From contig BQKZ01000358.1 of the NCBI GenBank assembly GCA_036244855.1, positions 79,344-143,343 of the forward strand: DNA of 64,000 bases, written 5' to 3'. Below, one piece after another: positions 12,601-24,534 of this stretch. The stretch is from Temnopleurus reevesii (Eukaryota > Echinodermata > Echinoidea > Temnopleuroida > Temnopleuridae). Numbering within the stretch: the first letter of the stretch is position 1; each line of letters starts with the position of its first letter. A program made the translations under genes and the position numbers. The notes beneath the pieces are model-generated. The model searched no databases and was not told the DNA's origin. It worked only from the letters and a program-made list of their open reading frames with translations.

Positions 12601-15430
12601 TGTGGTAATGATCTGGATGAAGACAATATATTATTATATAATAGTATATTATATCATATTATATTATATTATATATGATATTTTAGTTTTTGTGATTTCA
12701 CCTTTAAACAGGATGGAATACACGAACGTAACGATCTACGCCATGCTGGATGATAAGCCCGCCGATCGGGACGCCCTTTCACTGATGTTGAGAGCCCTAC
12801 CTCCTTCCCATGTCAACAAACTGATCCACCCGTATCGCATCTTTATCGACAAGAAGGTCCCGAACGATGTGAAGACAGAAATCAGCATCAACAATGATGT
12901 TAAGAATAATACGAAAAAGAAGGTACGGGACTACTATACGAGTTTGAATTAAGTCCTTTTGGTTTTCCCTTTTCAGAGAGATTCTTTAATAGACGTGCAC
13001 ATCGTCAACTCTACATGTAGAGAAAATTGGGCAATATGCTGTCAACTCATTTTGTTAATAAAAGAAGCTACCCACTTCTGTTGTTTTGGCCTTACGGACT
13101 AAATCAAAACTATAATGATCAAAATAGTATAGTCGGTTGGAAATATTCTAACCAATAGTTATGTGGAGGGTATGTTTCCAAGAGTTGGGTAAGCTTGTGC
13201 ACAATTTTTTTTTAAAAAGTTGAATTTTAGGCTTGCAAACAAAATATTTATGATATTGGTGCAATAAAATGTTACATGTTACCACCAAATGTGAAATAGT
13301 GTTGGCAAGCATCCCAATCGGTATTAATGGCTTGATATGAAGGGTAGATTGCAAAATTGGTCCGGAAATTTCAATGTTCGGTTCGTTACCTGTTTATTGT
13401 TCTATAGGGAATAGTTTGGGAAGTCTTCATGACGTAAGTTTGAACGGTGAATCATTCCCATGGACTCAAAGGCTTTATGTTGTTATAGGCTGTCTAATAC
13501 AACCTGTCCTCCCCATGCGCTGTTTTGATTCTGTCTGAGTAAGGAGGGCGTGAAGGGTCAAACCAAATTCGTTAAGAATTAACCTAAAATGCGCACCCTC
13601 CCGATCCGACACTCTAGTGACATCCATGATACCTCCGACTCATAAATTCACCCTTAAAGTTACAACTTTCTAGACATGATACACCTAAAAGATGCGAACA
13701 TGACGTGGGAAGATGGAACGTTTTGTGTTCGGGAAAGGAGGTTATGAAGGGGAGAAAATCAAAACCATTTCGAACATATTGAATTCATGCGGAAGGGACG
13801 TTGTCATGGAAACGCAAGACAACACTTCCTCGTTCGTTGATCCCCAGTTCCCTAGAATGATCATAATATCATGTAGCTTCCGACTGCTCGTCTTTATCAG
13901 ATCCATCGAAAATTTAGGATAAGATCCAAACCTTATGTGGTATATCGCCTAAATACAAAAGCGTAATGAGTAAGGTCTAATCACCAATAAGAATATTAAT
14001 CACTATAGCTACCTGCGTGGTTGATTATAAACTTCCGCTTTACGCATTTATCATTTCTATATTGTCTTATCACTGCGTCATCAAGACAATACAATTGGGT
14101 ATCCAGGTTTTTGTATGTACAAATAAGAGCGTCCATAGAGGTAAAGGCCAACTCACCCCTTTGCGTTTTTAGCATGCGTCGGTTTAACGGTTTTGAAAAT
14201 TAAAAACGCTCCATGTACGCTGATCAGACCTGACGTTCGGCTTGCGCTGAAGGAGCGTACGCCGTGTAAGTCGGCCTTAAGACGCGGTATTGCGGTGGAT
14301 TATGTTGAAATTGTGTTTCTTTATATTCAGGGATAAATTCATGCCGTTCCAGAAATAATCTAAATAAATGCCCTTATAAAACAATGTATTTTCAAGATGC
14401 AAAATATAAATGTCACATATTCGACTTCACCGTTCGAACGTAACATTACAGGGACGACTGGACCAACCGGTTGACTGGACCGAGGCCAAGGGGGTTGCAG
14501 GATCCCCTTGCCCACCTTTCCTTTTTTTAAGTAAGCCTATGCGACTGTGTAAAATGGTATTACACATCCACACCTACTTTTCAAAAATGATCCGCTAAGC
14601 TCACATAACTCGGAGGACTTCTTGTTTCTGTAAGGTTAAAAATATTTGTTTTCTATAATCAAAACAGACCAAAATAAAATTTTTTTTAAAAAAGGTTAAA
14701 CTATTTTAGTATAAACTGTGCTAAAAGTCGATAGCTGTGTGCAGTGTATTAAAGTATACGACGTCACAATTCAATCTCTGCTAAGATGGTTGAACTACAA
14801 AGAGCACTAACGTGACGTTTTGCTTGATTTGTAAGAAAAAGGAAAAATTTTCTACTTGATATTCATGAATGTGTTTCCTTTTTATCCCATCAGTCATGGG
14901 GACAGCAAAATTGGTATGTCTTCTTCATCATTATCATCCTCGTTGGAATTGGAATCGCAGGAGCTGTGGTGTACGTCGTTAGGAGGTAAATTCATTTCAT
15001 AACATCTATTTTCCATTTGACTAACACAGTCACGAAAAGCAACAAACTAATTTGATAAACCATTCTTTGATTTAAGAATAGCATTTGATATTTTGAAGCA
15101 TAGTTTGGCTTTCATTCACCAAGTATTAATTATCGTTATTAATTATTTTCCTTATTTGTTTCGTAATGCTCTTGTATATATTCATTAGAACTTTGCATGC
15201 ACATCTAATTCTACTGAGTTGTTGCAAATTACCGAGTAGTTGCAAATTAGCAGCGTTTTACATCTCCTCAAAAAATGTTAAACGGATACTTATCCTAGAT
15301 ATCCCATCCCTTGGCCCTTTGAAGTCCTACTGACTCTCTTTTAAGTTTAACTTACCCATCCAATAATTCATTTATCTCTTGGTTTCCATTTATATCCAGG
15401 CAACGGAAAGCTGAAATTCCACCCGACTGA
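445..15430 (+). CDS. Gene 1 (5' partial): DSL + about 80 EGF + SEA-like + TM protein, Notch-ligand family
   Basis: This is a single-pass membrane protein of the Delta/Serrate/Lag-2 ligand family, expected at the cell surface as a Notch ligand or Notch-like adhesion protein. The visible exons are 445-607, 1168-1264, 1771-10861, 11264-11436, 11819-11999, 12712-12922, 14894-14985 and 15400-15430. Their phases join without conflict and give 3346 codons including the stop. Domain order is a DSL domain (six cysteines), about 82 EGF-like repeats mostly of the calcium-binding 38-residue type, a SEA-like segment of roughly 130 residues, a TM helix ([20 protein letters not shown]) and the tail [11 protein letters not shown]. 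Signal peptide and MNNL exons must lie left of base 1. Two in-frame TGA codons (10041, 10554) interrupt the giant exon at conserved cysteines, so intactness is uncertain. Gene 2 downstream is a tandem paralogue. Structure is seen directly; Notch binding is inferred from family. Confidence 0.85.
619..728. repeat. (ATC)n/(CAT)n microsatellite
   Basis: Degenerate trinucleotide tract directly downstream of the DSL exon donor. It accounts for the His-, Ser- and Met-rich open frames in this stretch. A second, shorter tract of the same kind follows the duplicated DSL fragment at about 905-990. Confidence 0.9.
823..905 (+). pseudogene. Duplicated 3' half of the DSL exon
   Basis: Starts gacctagaggagatggaat and matches gene 1 positions 512-600 with a few substitutions. 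It lacks the first half of the DSL exon and the donor. Its downstream (ATC)n tract is also duplicated, so exon plus intron sequence was copied locally. It cannot encode a DSL domain. Confidence 0.8.
1168..1264 (+). CDS. Gene 1 exon: first EGF repeat
   Basis: A 97-nt exon in phase 0/1 with acceptor tcttcag and donor GTGAGT. It encodes a calcium-binding EGF (EIDEC start) with the O-glucose motif CVSGPC and the O-fucose motif CQNNGTC. The last cysteine (NVC) is supplied by the next exon. Gene 2 has an identically sized exon at 51769. Confidence 0.85.
1447..1599. mobile_element. Palindromic MITE, family A, copy 1
   Basis: Imperfect inverted repeat beginning acacgat..aactatttccga and ending tactttatatcgtgtt. 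It shares ends and core (including acaccgtgtattcaac) with copies at 26663-26837 and about 62675-62852. It is non-coding and lies in a gene 1 intron. Confidence 0.75.
1771..10861 (+). CDS. Gene 1 giant exon: about 79 tandem EGF repeats, two internal TGA codons
   Basis: One 9091-nt exon (acceptor gttttcacag, donor GTAAGT, phases 1/2) made of 114-nt units, each coding a 38-residue calcium-binding EGF. Nearly every unit has the D/N-x-D/N-E-C calcium signature, CxSxPC (O-glucosylation type) and a Gly/aromatic turn before the last cysteine; many also have an S/T before the third cysteine (O-fucosylation type). The first EGF is non-calcium-type (NPDDC start), as in gene 2. Units are well diverged from one another, so the expansion is not very recent, yet the 114-nt spacing is kept with almost no indels. 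TGA replaces the third cysteine of a repeat at 10041-10043 and the sixth cysteine of a later repeat at 10554-10556. A start codon at 1731 lies in the intron and is not the real start. Confidence 0.85.
10862..11263. other. Gene 1 intron
   Basis: GT-AG intron of about 400 bp, AT-rich, with no recognisable content. A partly repeated motif (agtctatgcagcataatgta / agtctatacagtctaatgta) occurs near 10973 and 11099. Confidence 0.7.
11264..11436 (+). CDS. Gene 1 exon: last EGF repeats
   Basis: Acceptor ttttatttttag, donor GTGAGT, phases 2/1. It completes the EGF begun at the end of the giant exon ([12 protein letters not shown]) and adds a final atypical EGF ([12 protein letters not shown], then [12 protein letters not shown]). 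Gene 2 has no separate exon here: its last EGF is at the end of its big exon. Confidence 0.8.
11819..11999 (+). CDS. Gene 1 exon: SEA-like module, first half
   Basis: Acceptor taataattgaag (weak but preceded by a pyrimidine-rich tract), donor GTAATC, phases 1/2. It encodes a charged helical segment ([16 protein letters not shown]) after a short strand ([11 protein letters not shown]). Length, phases and hydrophobic pattern match gene 2 exon 56097-56262. Confidence 0.7.
12000..12711. other. Gene 1 intron between SEA-like exons
   Basis: AT-rich intron with a short TATTA/ATATTAT tract at about 12629-12680 just before the acceptor. Nothing else is recognised. Confidence 0.7.
12712..12922 (+). 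CDS. Gene 1 exon: SEA-like module, second half
   Basis: Acceptor cctttaaacag, donor GTACGG (weak, but the phase-0 choice that joins the TM exon exactly as in gene 2). It begins [13 protein letters not shown], parallel to gene 2 [14 protein letters not shown], and shares the HPYRIFID / SPYRLYND motif. The end is lysine- and asparagine-rich and longer than in gene 2. Confidence 0.7.
12923..14893. other. Gene 1 intron before the TM exon
   Basis: Intron of about 2 kb. It contains a MITE at 14142-14280 and otherwise no recognised gene. The small open frames here show no family signature. Confidence 0.65.
14142..14280. mobile_element. MITE, family B, copy 1
   Basis: Ends aaggccaactcacccctttg and gtgtaagtcggcctt form an imperfect terminal inverted repeat. 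The core tgacgttcggcttgcgct recurs in inverted orientation in the copy at 19838-20082. Non-coding. Confidence 0.75.
14894..14985 (+). CDS. Gene 1 exon: transmembrane helix
   Basis: Acceptor tttatcccatcag, donor GTAAAT, phases 0/2. It encodes [11 protein letters not shown] followed by a long Ile/Val/Gly hydrophobic stretch, ending in basic RR. Gene 2 exon 57966-58054 has the same start pattern ([11 protein letters not shown]) and phases. Confidence 0.8.
15400..15430 (+). CDS. Gene 1 terminal exon: very short cytoplasmic tail
   Basis: Acceptor tttatatccag. The split arginine codon is followed by QRKAEIPPD and TGA at 15428. The cytoplasmic part is only about a dozen residues, far shorter than canonical Delta or Jagged tails of 100 or more residues. 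Confidence 0.7.
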
Positions 15431-16560
15431 GGGTGATTCAACATCCAGGGGGGAAGGAACATCAGTGAGCTGAATACATTGGAATCCTCGAGAATACCAT
15501 ATGAGACATTTATTGGTCGTGCCAAATATAAAAAGAAGAGGGAAGTTTGTGTTAGAGTCGCCGGACTTGCACCAATTACAAGACATTTGTTACAAGTTTC
15601 ATCCCTTTATGGCCCAGCTGTATCTGAATGTAAACCAACGTTATCATACCAAGTGACATTATATGGTTTGACAAGACTGGCGAGGCTTTTGTCAACAGCA
15701 GATGTCTATGGCAAAATTATATGTATATTTATTGTACTCGTAGCATTTACGTATCTATTCAGGTCACAACTTCACATATAGAGTTTTGAATATTTTGCAT
15801 CTAGCTGTATATTGTATGTTGTATATATTTTTTATATCATATACCGTCCCGTTCATTATCCATAATGTGTTGATGAATGTAATAAGTCATACAAATAATG
15901 GTACAGTGATGATGGAAAGCAGTAGATACAATATTCAAACTTTGCATATCTTCAGGTGTTTCAACATAGTTGGCAACATGAGTACAAATATCACCATCTA
16001 CGCTAAATGTGTTAAAAACATTTTTCATTTTCAAATTTCTCAGCAAAATTCCATCATTATTATAATAATAAAAATAATATTTTGCATTTATAAAGCGCGT
16101 TTTCGTAAGATTCAAAGCGCATTTTAGAGAAGGTAGAAGAAAAATATATATAATTATATAGCAAAATTCCTTTAAAATTCCTTCATTACTTCGGTGGTCA
16201 GGCAAATCAATTGGGAAATTTTTTAGAATTCATATTTTCCAATACCTTTTTAAATTAACATGTAATTTGCCGATAAAGTATTCACTTTCCAAGCTTACAT
16301 GCAAGTCGTACCGTTTGCAATTGATTTTCAACATGTAACACAAACATGCCATGTTTACCTCGCATACGTTTTAAAATGCATATCTTTTGCTCAAATTATA
16401 TCAATCGTTTTCCCAAATCTTTAATATACAGGCTAAATGATGAATGCATAAACATATTAAATATATGTTTTACACGAACTACGTCTTTTGAATTTCGTTT
16501 ACTTTCATATGTTATGAGCAAAGATTAAATAAAGATAGTAAGAGCAAGGGTGAGGATAAA
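15431..16560 (+). other. Probable gene 1 3' UTR and flank
   Basis: Sequence after the gene 1 stop. A candidate poly(A) signal AATAAA occurs at 16528. The small open frames (for example 15479-15781) have no recognisable domains. UTR extent is inferred. Confidence 0.4.
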
Positions 16561-16995
16561 ATGAAAATGTTAACTTACCTTCAATGCGAAACAAATTGTA
16601 CCGGAAATGTTCTGTGAAAATGAATACCAGATAAAATTTATCATGGCAGTAATATGCTCAAACCCAAGCATAATTATATACAAGTGGTTGCATGAAACGT
16701 GTTGATACAATTGTTACGACTCTGTGTTTCGATTAAATATAATCTGTATTTTTACAACAAATTTCTGGCGACGCTGCTGCCAGATCCCACAATTCAAAGT
16801 TCTTCCGCTGTTACTGAATATACTGTAAAAGGGAAGTGCTGTCTGAACACCTGATAGGGACTGAAAGTGAGAGAGGGACTTAATATGTTAATTATTAGAG
16901 TAAAATAACACAATTAATGCAAACAATTTAGAATTTCAAGTAGGTCCGTAAGATAATATTAAAACACTTTGGTTTTGCAGGTAAAATTTCGTTGG

Positions 16996-16996
16996 T

Positions 16997-17031
<35 letters not shown>

Positions 17032-17033
17032 GA
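16996..17033. repeat. (GA)n microsatellite
   Basis: Near-pure GA dinucleotide tract followed by a purine-rich stretch. It explains the Ser/Leu-rich minus-strand open frame. Confidence 0.95.
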
Positions 17034-17764
17034 AGAAGAAGAAGAAAAGGGGGCGGGGAGCTAGAAGATGAAAGCGTAATAACATTATTAATGATAGCTG
17101 ACAACATGCAATATTTTTTACTGAAGCAGGAATGTGTAAACGACGAATGATGGCGCTGTTATTAGATAAACACAACCAAAAAATATATCTTCTAGAAAGT
17201 ATTAAATATAAGTTTTTAATAGACGCCTAATAATATAGGGGTGTCCGTTACAAAATTCGGCAACAATGATGCAAAACAATTTTTAAAGTGTGACGTCAAT
17301 GGGTCACATGAGTGTATTTTGGCTCAAAATCGACTATAAAAAGATAAGCACAATCTGTTGGACGCATTTAAAAAAAATGTGTTTTTCATTGTGTCGTCAA
17401 AAACCAGGGGTGGTACTCTGAAAACGTTCTTATCTTTCTTCCTAAATCTGTTAGTTATGAACGGACTAAAGTCCTTCCTAAGATGTATTCTGAAAATTTT
17501 CTCAACACGATTTTTTCCTGTTTTAGAATTAGGACTAACATTCTGAGTAAAATTTACGTAAATGGCAACATCTTTACAAATGTCATAAACTACGTCATTT
17601 TTGTGTCGTTTGCTGAATTTTTACTCTGAATGTCAGTTGCAATATGTGTGTGAATAGTAAAATTATAATTCAAATAACAATGTCGTTTAAAACTCAGAAT
17701 TTAGATATCTACTAATTCTAGCTCCTTGAATGAAGGAAAGATGGAGGATATGATGAAGAGTACG

Positions 17765-18263
17765 CGTCGTTTGCGTTTTCACGAAGTGACGGTAGCCAGA
17801 GAGGGTATACTTCTGCGCTAAATCCAGATAAGATTCTACTGGAAAGTGTTTTTCTAAAGAACTAACATGCAGTTTAAAACGGAACCAACCCCTCGAATTG
17901 TCATATTCTCAGTGAATGGAGACAAATCAAGTGAACAAACTGTGACAATTTGAGCGAAATCGGAAGACCAACATGACGTCACATATTCCATCAATGTTGC
18001 CGACCGCACGGATCCCTATCAGCGACAGGGATCGAAATATCTCCGTGACTTTGAAAATGCGTTACTTTTTGACAGGTTGTACGATTTTGCTAAACTGTTC
18101 ACGGTTTGTTCATCTGACTTTCTTTATTCAATGGAAGTACGATGATTCCAGGGTTGGTTTTCCTTTAATTAGGATACCCTTTAACATTGTTATGTCGGGA
18201 TTTCATTGTTTTCATGCAACAATACCCATTGGCTAACGTAACTTCGTGAAAACGCGGACGACG
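17765..18263. mobile_element. TIR element (family C) with a second MITE nested inside
   Basis: Outer ends cgtcgtttgcgttttcacga and tcgtgaaaacgcggacgacg are inverted repeats. A related short element lies at 46412-46582. Inside, 17877-18168 has its own inverted ends (ggaaccaacccctcgaatt and attccagggttggttttcc), related to the foldback element at 51881-52500. No transposase frame is seen. Confidence 0.7.
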
Positions 18264-19837
18264 TGTGCCATAAGACCACAAAGAGGAAGATCGCAATATG
18301 AGATGGGTGGGAGACATGCCATGGGAAGACCTTCATGTCATATCAACTTCATAAAAAGAGGAAGATGACAAAGCACGAATTGGTAATCTTTCATACAGAC
18401 GAGCAGCAGGGAGTGAAGCCACTTTGACCAGAATTTCTGCAAAGTGATCAGCACACAGGCCCGTGGCTGGAGGGAGAAGGGGGGGGGGGGGCATGACCCC
18501 AACACTCACCAGCAGTACGCCAGTGGTCCACTCGGAAAATTAAAACGTTCTAAAAAAAGGGTCTGATTTCCTCCTTAGAATGCCATTTTCTTTGCTCGCT
18601 GATCTATGAAGAAAACATAACAACGACAAAATGAAACAACAAAAAGATAGCCAGGAAATATCGAATCTATTATATATTTCTCAGTTTTCATCGTAATGTG
18701 GACCAGTTAAGGAAATACATTGCGGTTGTTATATCAGCAACTGTGACGAATATCATATAGTCTTTAGAAGAAAAAAAATTAATTGATTTTCACCTGTTTA
18801 GTAGTCATCACTAATAAAATTGTTTCAAGTAAACATATTAGATCAATTAAAGACAATATTGTCGGCCCAAATTCAATGCAAATTGGAACTTTTGATAACA
18901 AATAAATGCCAGCCCATGCTTTGCGCGGGGGTGATGCAATTTTAAGACAACAATATATCTTTATTTTTAGAGGTATGATGCATATCACATTTGTCATTAC
19001 AGATTGCTGTTGTTTAACTTTCACAACTTTCTAACCATAACCTTATGGTCTATACCTACTCAATTATAATAGATAGAGAGGGTGCTACGGCCTTCGTGTG
19101 GAATTATGAATACATGACGTAGCGGTTATGGGCCACTTCTCCCCCAGACACCCATAGAGAGGTTTCTGTGTCTTGACCCAAACTACGGATACATCAATCC
19201 ATTTCATGCGTATAAGGTCTTAAATCAATATGCCGAGTTTGAGCAGAATTGAGGTATATTATTTTCGACCATTATTTTTTTTTCATGGCATCGGACTTCC
19301 AGGAAAGACCCAATTCCCGAGTTATTCTGACTAATTGACCTGATACAAAAATTCAATATCAAAGCATCCATTATGATCAAACTTGCACAATACTAAAAAT
19401 GAATTAGTATTATGCGAATTTCCTGTTTGGTGAACACGAACTGGGGAGATGGTTTTTTATTGTTAATTTTTCCTTCACCTTTCTGTCATGGTCTCAGATA
19501 GTTCAAGTGATATCATTTCCATTGTATTCGTTGTGTCTACATCACTAATGTTGTATTGAAAAAAAGGCCATAATGCCAGCACGTGCACTCTGTTAAAAGT
19601 ATCTGAAATTGACCTCGTTGAATTATCAAATTTTCCATCCCTTCACCCCGAACCCAAAACGGAGAGATAAAGAATCTTGTGAACTTGTGACAGGAAATGC
19701 ACCCGTGTGTGAACCACGCCCTCACTATCCAACAATCAACACCACTTTACTTGTCTTCGGTTCCTGAAGACGCGCCAAAATACTCACTCCAAACCATAAG
19801 ACATTCCCAAGATGTAGACAACGAAATAGAAGCTTAT

Positions 19838-20082
19838 ACGGCCAACTCACATCTTTGCGTTTTTAGCCTGCGTCGGCCCAGCGTTTTTTTTTTTTTTAAT
19901 AAAAACGTTCCTCAGACGCAGATCATACGGAGGACTGACGGTAGGCGTAAACTAGTTGAGCGCAAGCCGAACGTCAGTCTACCCTCTGGTCCACGTAATC
20001 TGTGCGTCCAGGGAGCGTTTTTAATTTCTAAAAACGCTATGCTGAAACAGGATAAAAACGCAAAGGTGTGAGTCGGCCTTTA
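19838..20082. mobile_element. MITE, family B, copy 2
   Basis: Starts cggccaactcacatctttgc and ends gcaaaggtgtgagtcggcct, an imperfect inverted repeat extending about 50-60 bases inward (agcgttttt on both sides). Same family as 14142-14280, with the internal core inverted. Confidence 0.8.
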
Positions 20083-21600
20083 GTGAAAGTGATTGTCATG
20101 TAAGCGTCAAATATACTCATCAATGTGTTTTCTATTGTACATTTTGCCACTCAATAATTATCTTCAGATTTTTGATGACATCATTTATCCAAAACTGTTG
20201 TATGAAAACATGAGATGGTTTGAAAAATATGATTCAAGGAGCAACTCGAGTACTAAGGCAATTATGGTCCCACGTTTTCTAACCTTCTTTTAATAATTTA
20301 TGCTTACTATTGACAATTAACATATAGGTTTATTTAAGTTTGGAGATCATTACAATAATCTTCATATCTTAGCAATATTCTACGAGGAAAGATGCTCCAT
20401 CTATCTTTTTATATTCTTTCTTGCAAGAAAGGACTTAGTGGGCGTAAGATCTTCAAATCGGAAAACGTATGAATCCAATTTGATCTGCAGTTCGGAAGTG
20501 TGCTATCAAAACGAGAAAGGTCAGATGAACTAGAGGGATAGCTTTCTTGGGTATTGCTTCTGACAATGGGATATCCGGCTGAAGCATCAATGGAAATAAT
20601 ATCTGATGAATGATTCTATGCAAACGATATGCAGATTTTCAATTTCGTTTCCCCCTAGCGACAAAATAAATTGTACGTAATAACAAATGAATAGGTGATT
20701 AAAGGAGGGGCCCAAGTCCATTTTGAAGGTTTTTGTGAAAATAGAATAACATGATTTTGGATTTTCTTTAGCTTTCAAATCATTTTCCTTTTGCTCTTCA
20801 AGGTAATATATATTAGTATCTATGCTTCTAAAATGTATGCTGCATGAATGTAGAATTACCCTATCCATAAACAACATGTACCAGGCAGATACATAAGCGT
20901 GACTCTGTTCCTCCTTCTAATGAACTGTGGGATCCTCTTTCAAATAGATATTTAAGTTGTTCGTTTTCTCATTAAAAAAACACATAATACGCACATTTTC
21001 CGTCATGCTTAAAAGAGTATTGTGTCTTGATCGCTGAAATAAAAATGTTTTGTGGGATTGCGTTTTGTGAGATTGCGGTAATGAATTAAATGTTAATAAG
21101 AGCAAATATTAAAAAAAACCAACCCAATGAGTTTCGATAAAATTAGAAGGTCATACACATTATGAAATGCTTTCCACAGAACCGTGTGCCTACAAAGGGA
21201 AAAGTATTCTGCAAAAAAAATCAGAAGCCATTTCATACATCCAAAATACACACAACAGACCACTTGCATGGAAATCATGGTGGTTATGGGGTTCGGACTT
21301 AAACTCTTTTAATTACAAAGCTCGATCATATATCTAGATATTAAATATCATGGAACATACTGCTTGAGGAAGAATATGCAAATTCATACGATTATAAACG
21401 AATGCCATTTAATATTATTTACGAATGGCGATGAATAATAAGGTTAAGGAACTTGGAGCCGGAGTTATCTAGATCTCATGGAATTAACTTTCCAGAGATG
21501 AAGAATTTCATATCAAACTGAGCGGTAATTGATGCGGCTACCGGTGTGGTAGATATAAAAATAGATACAGATCACTAGAGAATATACTTACTCACTGCAG

Positions 21601-22307
21601 ACATATTGGTGGTAATTGCTTGGAAGTTCTATATTGGGAAAGCACAGGAAGAGAAGCAGTGGAAGGATCGCTGGAATCTTGATTATAATCGTTGGTCTAT
21701 TCTGTTTTCTGTGCTGTCTCTCCCTTATTATAGAAATCAGAGTGATTGCATGAACAACTGGCGGTTTATCTAAGAATAAAATTTCAAGTTCCACTGAATT
21801 TTTTGTGGAAATTATCTGTAAAAGTTAATGGTCCTTATATGTAAAATAGAAATATCAATTATGTATGTAAATGATTTTTAGGCGTTTATCATTCAACTCT
21901 GAATATTTACGGCTACTGCCAAGTGTTATCTAATTATATATGCAAGTACAAATAATTTTGTTTGCCTCATGTCTAAAATAGTTTTAAAGTTCCCATTCTG
22001 TTGTCATCTGGTCATCGGAAAATGTGAAATATTGAATATCTTTCAAGTTCAATCATCAGACAATGTATCTCTAAAACCGTTTTTAACGAAGCATACAATC
22101 TCAGCACCTGATGACCTGATGAAAGCACCATCACACTGCACCCGACAACGTCAGGTAGCCATCCCAAGGGTCCGTTTTATGTTCATTGGTGAGGTACCTG
22201 GACCTTCACATGATAACGTGTTATTGACAGACCCAGACGAAATACGACTTCTTTTACGTCGGTCGGAGGAAGGCATCCAAACAGCATTGTTGTTGCTAGA
22301 CTACTAA
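21601..22307 (+). other. Possible orphan exon pair, function unknown
   Basis: After a good acceptor (ctcactgcag at 21600), one frame reads ILVVIAWKFYIG then EEKQWKDRWNLDYN, a hydrophobic stretch followed by a charged Trp-rich segment. About 370 bases on, 22060-22307 is open and ends PDEIRLLLRRSEEG...LLLLDY and stop. Composition looks coding, but no domain is recognised and no start, partner exons or good donor could be established. It may be a gene fragment or chance. Confidence 0.2.
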
Positions 22308-23202
22308 ACAACAATGACACGATTTAGTGACGATGTGAAAAAAAAAAATGAAATGAAGATGGGCGTAACACTCTGGAGTAATATTGATAAATAAAGATGG
22401 AGTAGACTTGCGCCTCACTTTGAACTTCTCGTACGGGGAATCTCAGAGAAATAAGAAAAAAAAAGCATTACAAAATGCGAAAGACATATGAAGAACATGT
22501 ATTTGACTAACCCCAGAGAAAAGCGTACAAAGAAGGTCGATACTGGAAGCATAATCAATTTTTTTTTAGCTGAATAGTTCGTTATTAATAAGCCTATATA
22601 AGTCAATATACAGGAAATTAATCATAAACCGTAAAAACTAAATCAACTGAAACAAAATTGCCAGTGAAGTTGGAACTGGATCATACAGCATAATACAGTT
22701 CATTTTTGTTGTTACAATATACCCAGGATTCCTGTAGGACGCAGAAGGCACATTATTCCTCAAAACGTAGGGTCGCATTCATAGTCCTAACTTTTCAAAA
22801 TTTTGGAGAAGAATTTTTCTCAGTGTTTTTAAATATTTAAATACCTGAAAGATTAATTTACCATCAGAGCCTTGACACGAGATTCCTGTCTTATCATTTC
22901 CTCACAGTAATATACCTCTATCAAAGCAATCCAAGGCTAACTTTACCCAAACTGCTTGGTCAGTGGCGTCAGCAAGATATCGTTTTGAAGAGTGCATGAT
23001 TTTTCCCGCCCTCCCTGGTTCCCGACTCCCTACCTCAACCACTCTGTAAACGTATGTGCTTCTACTTGCAACATGGTAGTCAAATGGCGCAATTATGTAC
23101 AAACATTCAATGGGAATAAAGTGAAGAGCAATAAAATTAATATAAGTTCTAATTTTTCACTTGTATTACCCTGGAAAAGATAAAGTTAGTTATAATTTCC
23201 CG

Positions 23203-23237
<35 letters not shown>

Positions 23238-24534
23238 GACATAATAATAATAATACTCATAATAATACACATAAAATATAAGGAATAAAATAATAAGGAG
23301 AAATAGTCCAGGTTATAACTGAGGAAGGGGTCACCCGAAGAGGTAGAAATTTTCATGTGGATAATCTAGACTAGTTTTTCATGCTGAACAAGAATATATG
23401 AGGTAAACGGGCTGTATCCTGAAGGTTAATGCGTGAGGGCGCTTTTTTCAAAATGGCCGCCATATCATGACCGCGCTCACAAAATGTAATGGTACCACAT
23501 CCAAAATAGCGTAATATATACTGTATGTGGTATCAAATTGTAGGATATTAAATTTCCTTTACAATCATACCTAAATCAATCATATTGGAGGTTATTATTG
23601 TGCTATTTTTGGACAGTAAAGTTCATTTTTTAACGTTTTTTGTAATAATTTGAACATCTCCTATGTATACTTTTCTTCATATTTCCGGGGATCCTTCAAA
23701 TTACATGTTCAAATGTTTCAGAAAACTTTATGCATATGTGATGAACATAATCTGAAATTTTGAGGCCCATCGGGTACCAAACATGAAATTGGCAGAGGTC
23801 TAAAGTTGACAGTACTGTATTACCCGATCGCCCCAAAATGCTAAAGACGAGATTTCCCATTGATAACCATGCGTTAACACTGTACTGTGATAATTGAGGG
23901 AGGTATCATCCAAAGAGGTAGAACTTTTCATATGGTTGATCTAGATTAGTTTTTCATGCTGAACAAGAATATATAAAGTAAACGGGCTGTTTCTTGAAAG
24001 TTAACGCGTGAGGGCGCTCTTTTCAAAATGGCCGCCATATCAGGACGGCGCTTTACAAAATTTAAAGGTACAACATAAAAAATAGCTCAATATATAATAT
24101 AGGCGGAATCAAATTGTAGGATATGAAATTTCCTTTAAAATGATACCTAAATCAACTAGATTGAATGTTTTATTATGCTAATTTTCTACCCGCTAAGGTT
24201 CATTTCAACGTTTTTGTGTGTGTTTTGACAAACTGTATCAATATGTGATAAACATACTGTAAAATTTTGAAGCATATCGGGTAACAGAAATTGACAAAGG
24301 ACTAAAATTGGCATTTCTGTATAACCTGATTCCCGAAAAATGTTGAAAGAGAGATTTCCCATTGATAATCATCCGTTAACAGTAAACTTTCAGAGACAAT
24401 AATTTTAATGGGAACAGAAATATGAACGACAAAGATTTATTATCATGATTGTTATTACTTTCTACAAAGGATGGCAGTTGGAAAGGTAAAATTATATGGC
24501 TGTACTGTACATATAGTTGGCAATAAACGTCACA

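Larger units (their letters stand above)
16561..22817. other. Intergenic region, repeat-bearing
   Basis: No conserved gene recognised. It contains a (GA)n tract, a nested inverted-repeat element (17765-18263), a poly-G run near 18480, a second family B MITE and a possible orphan exon pair near 21601-22307. The remainder is AT-rich and unremarkable. Confidence 0.6.
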
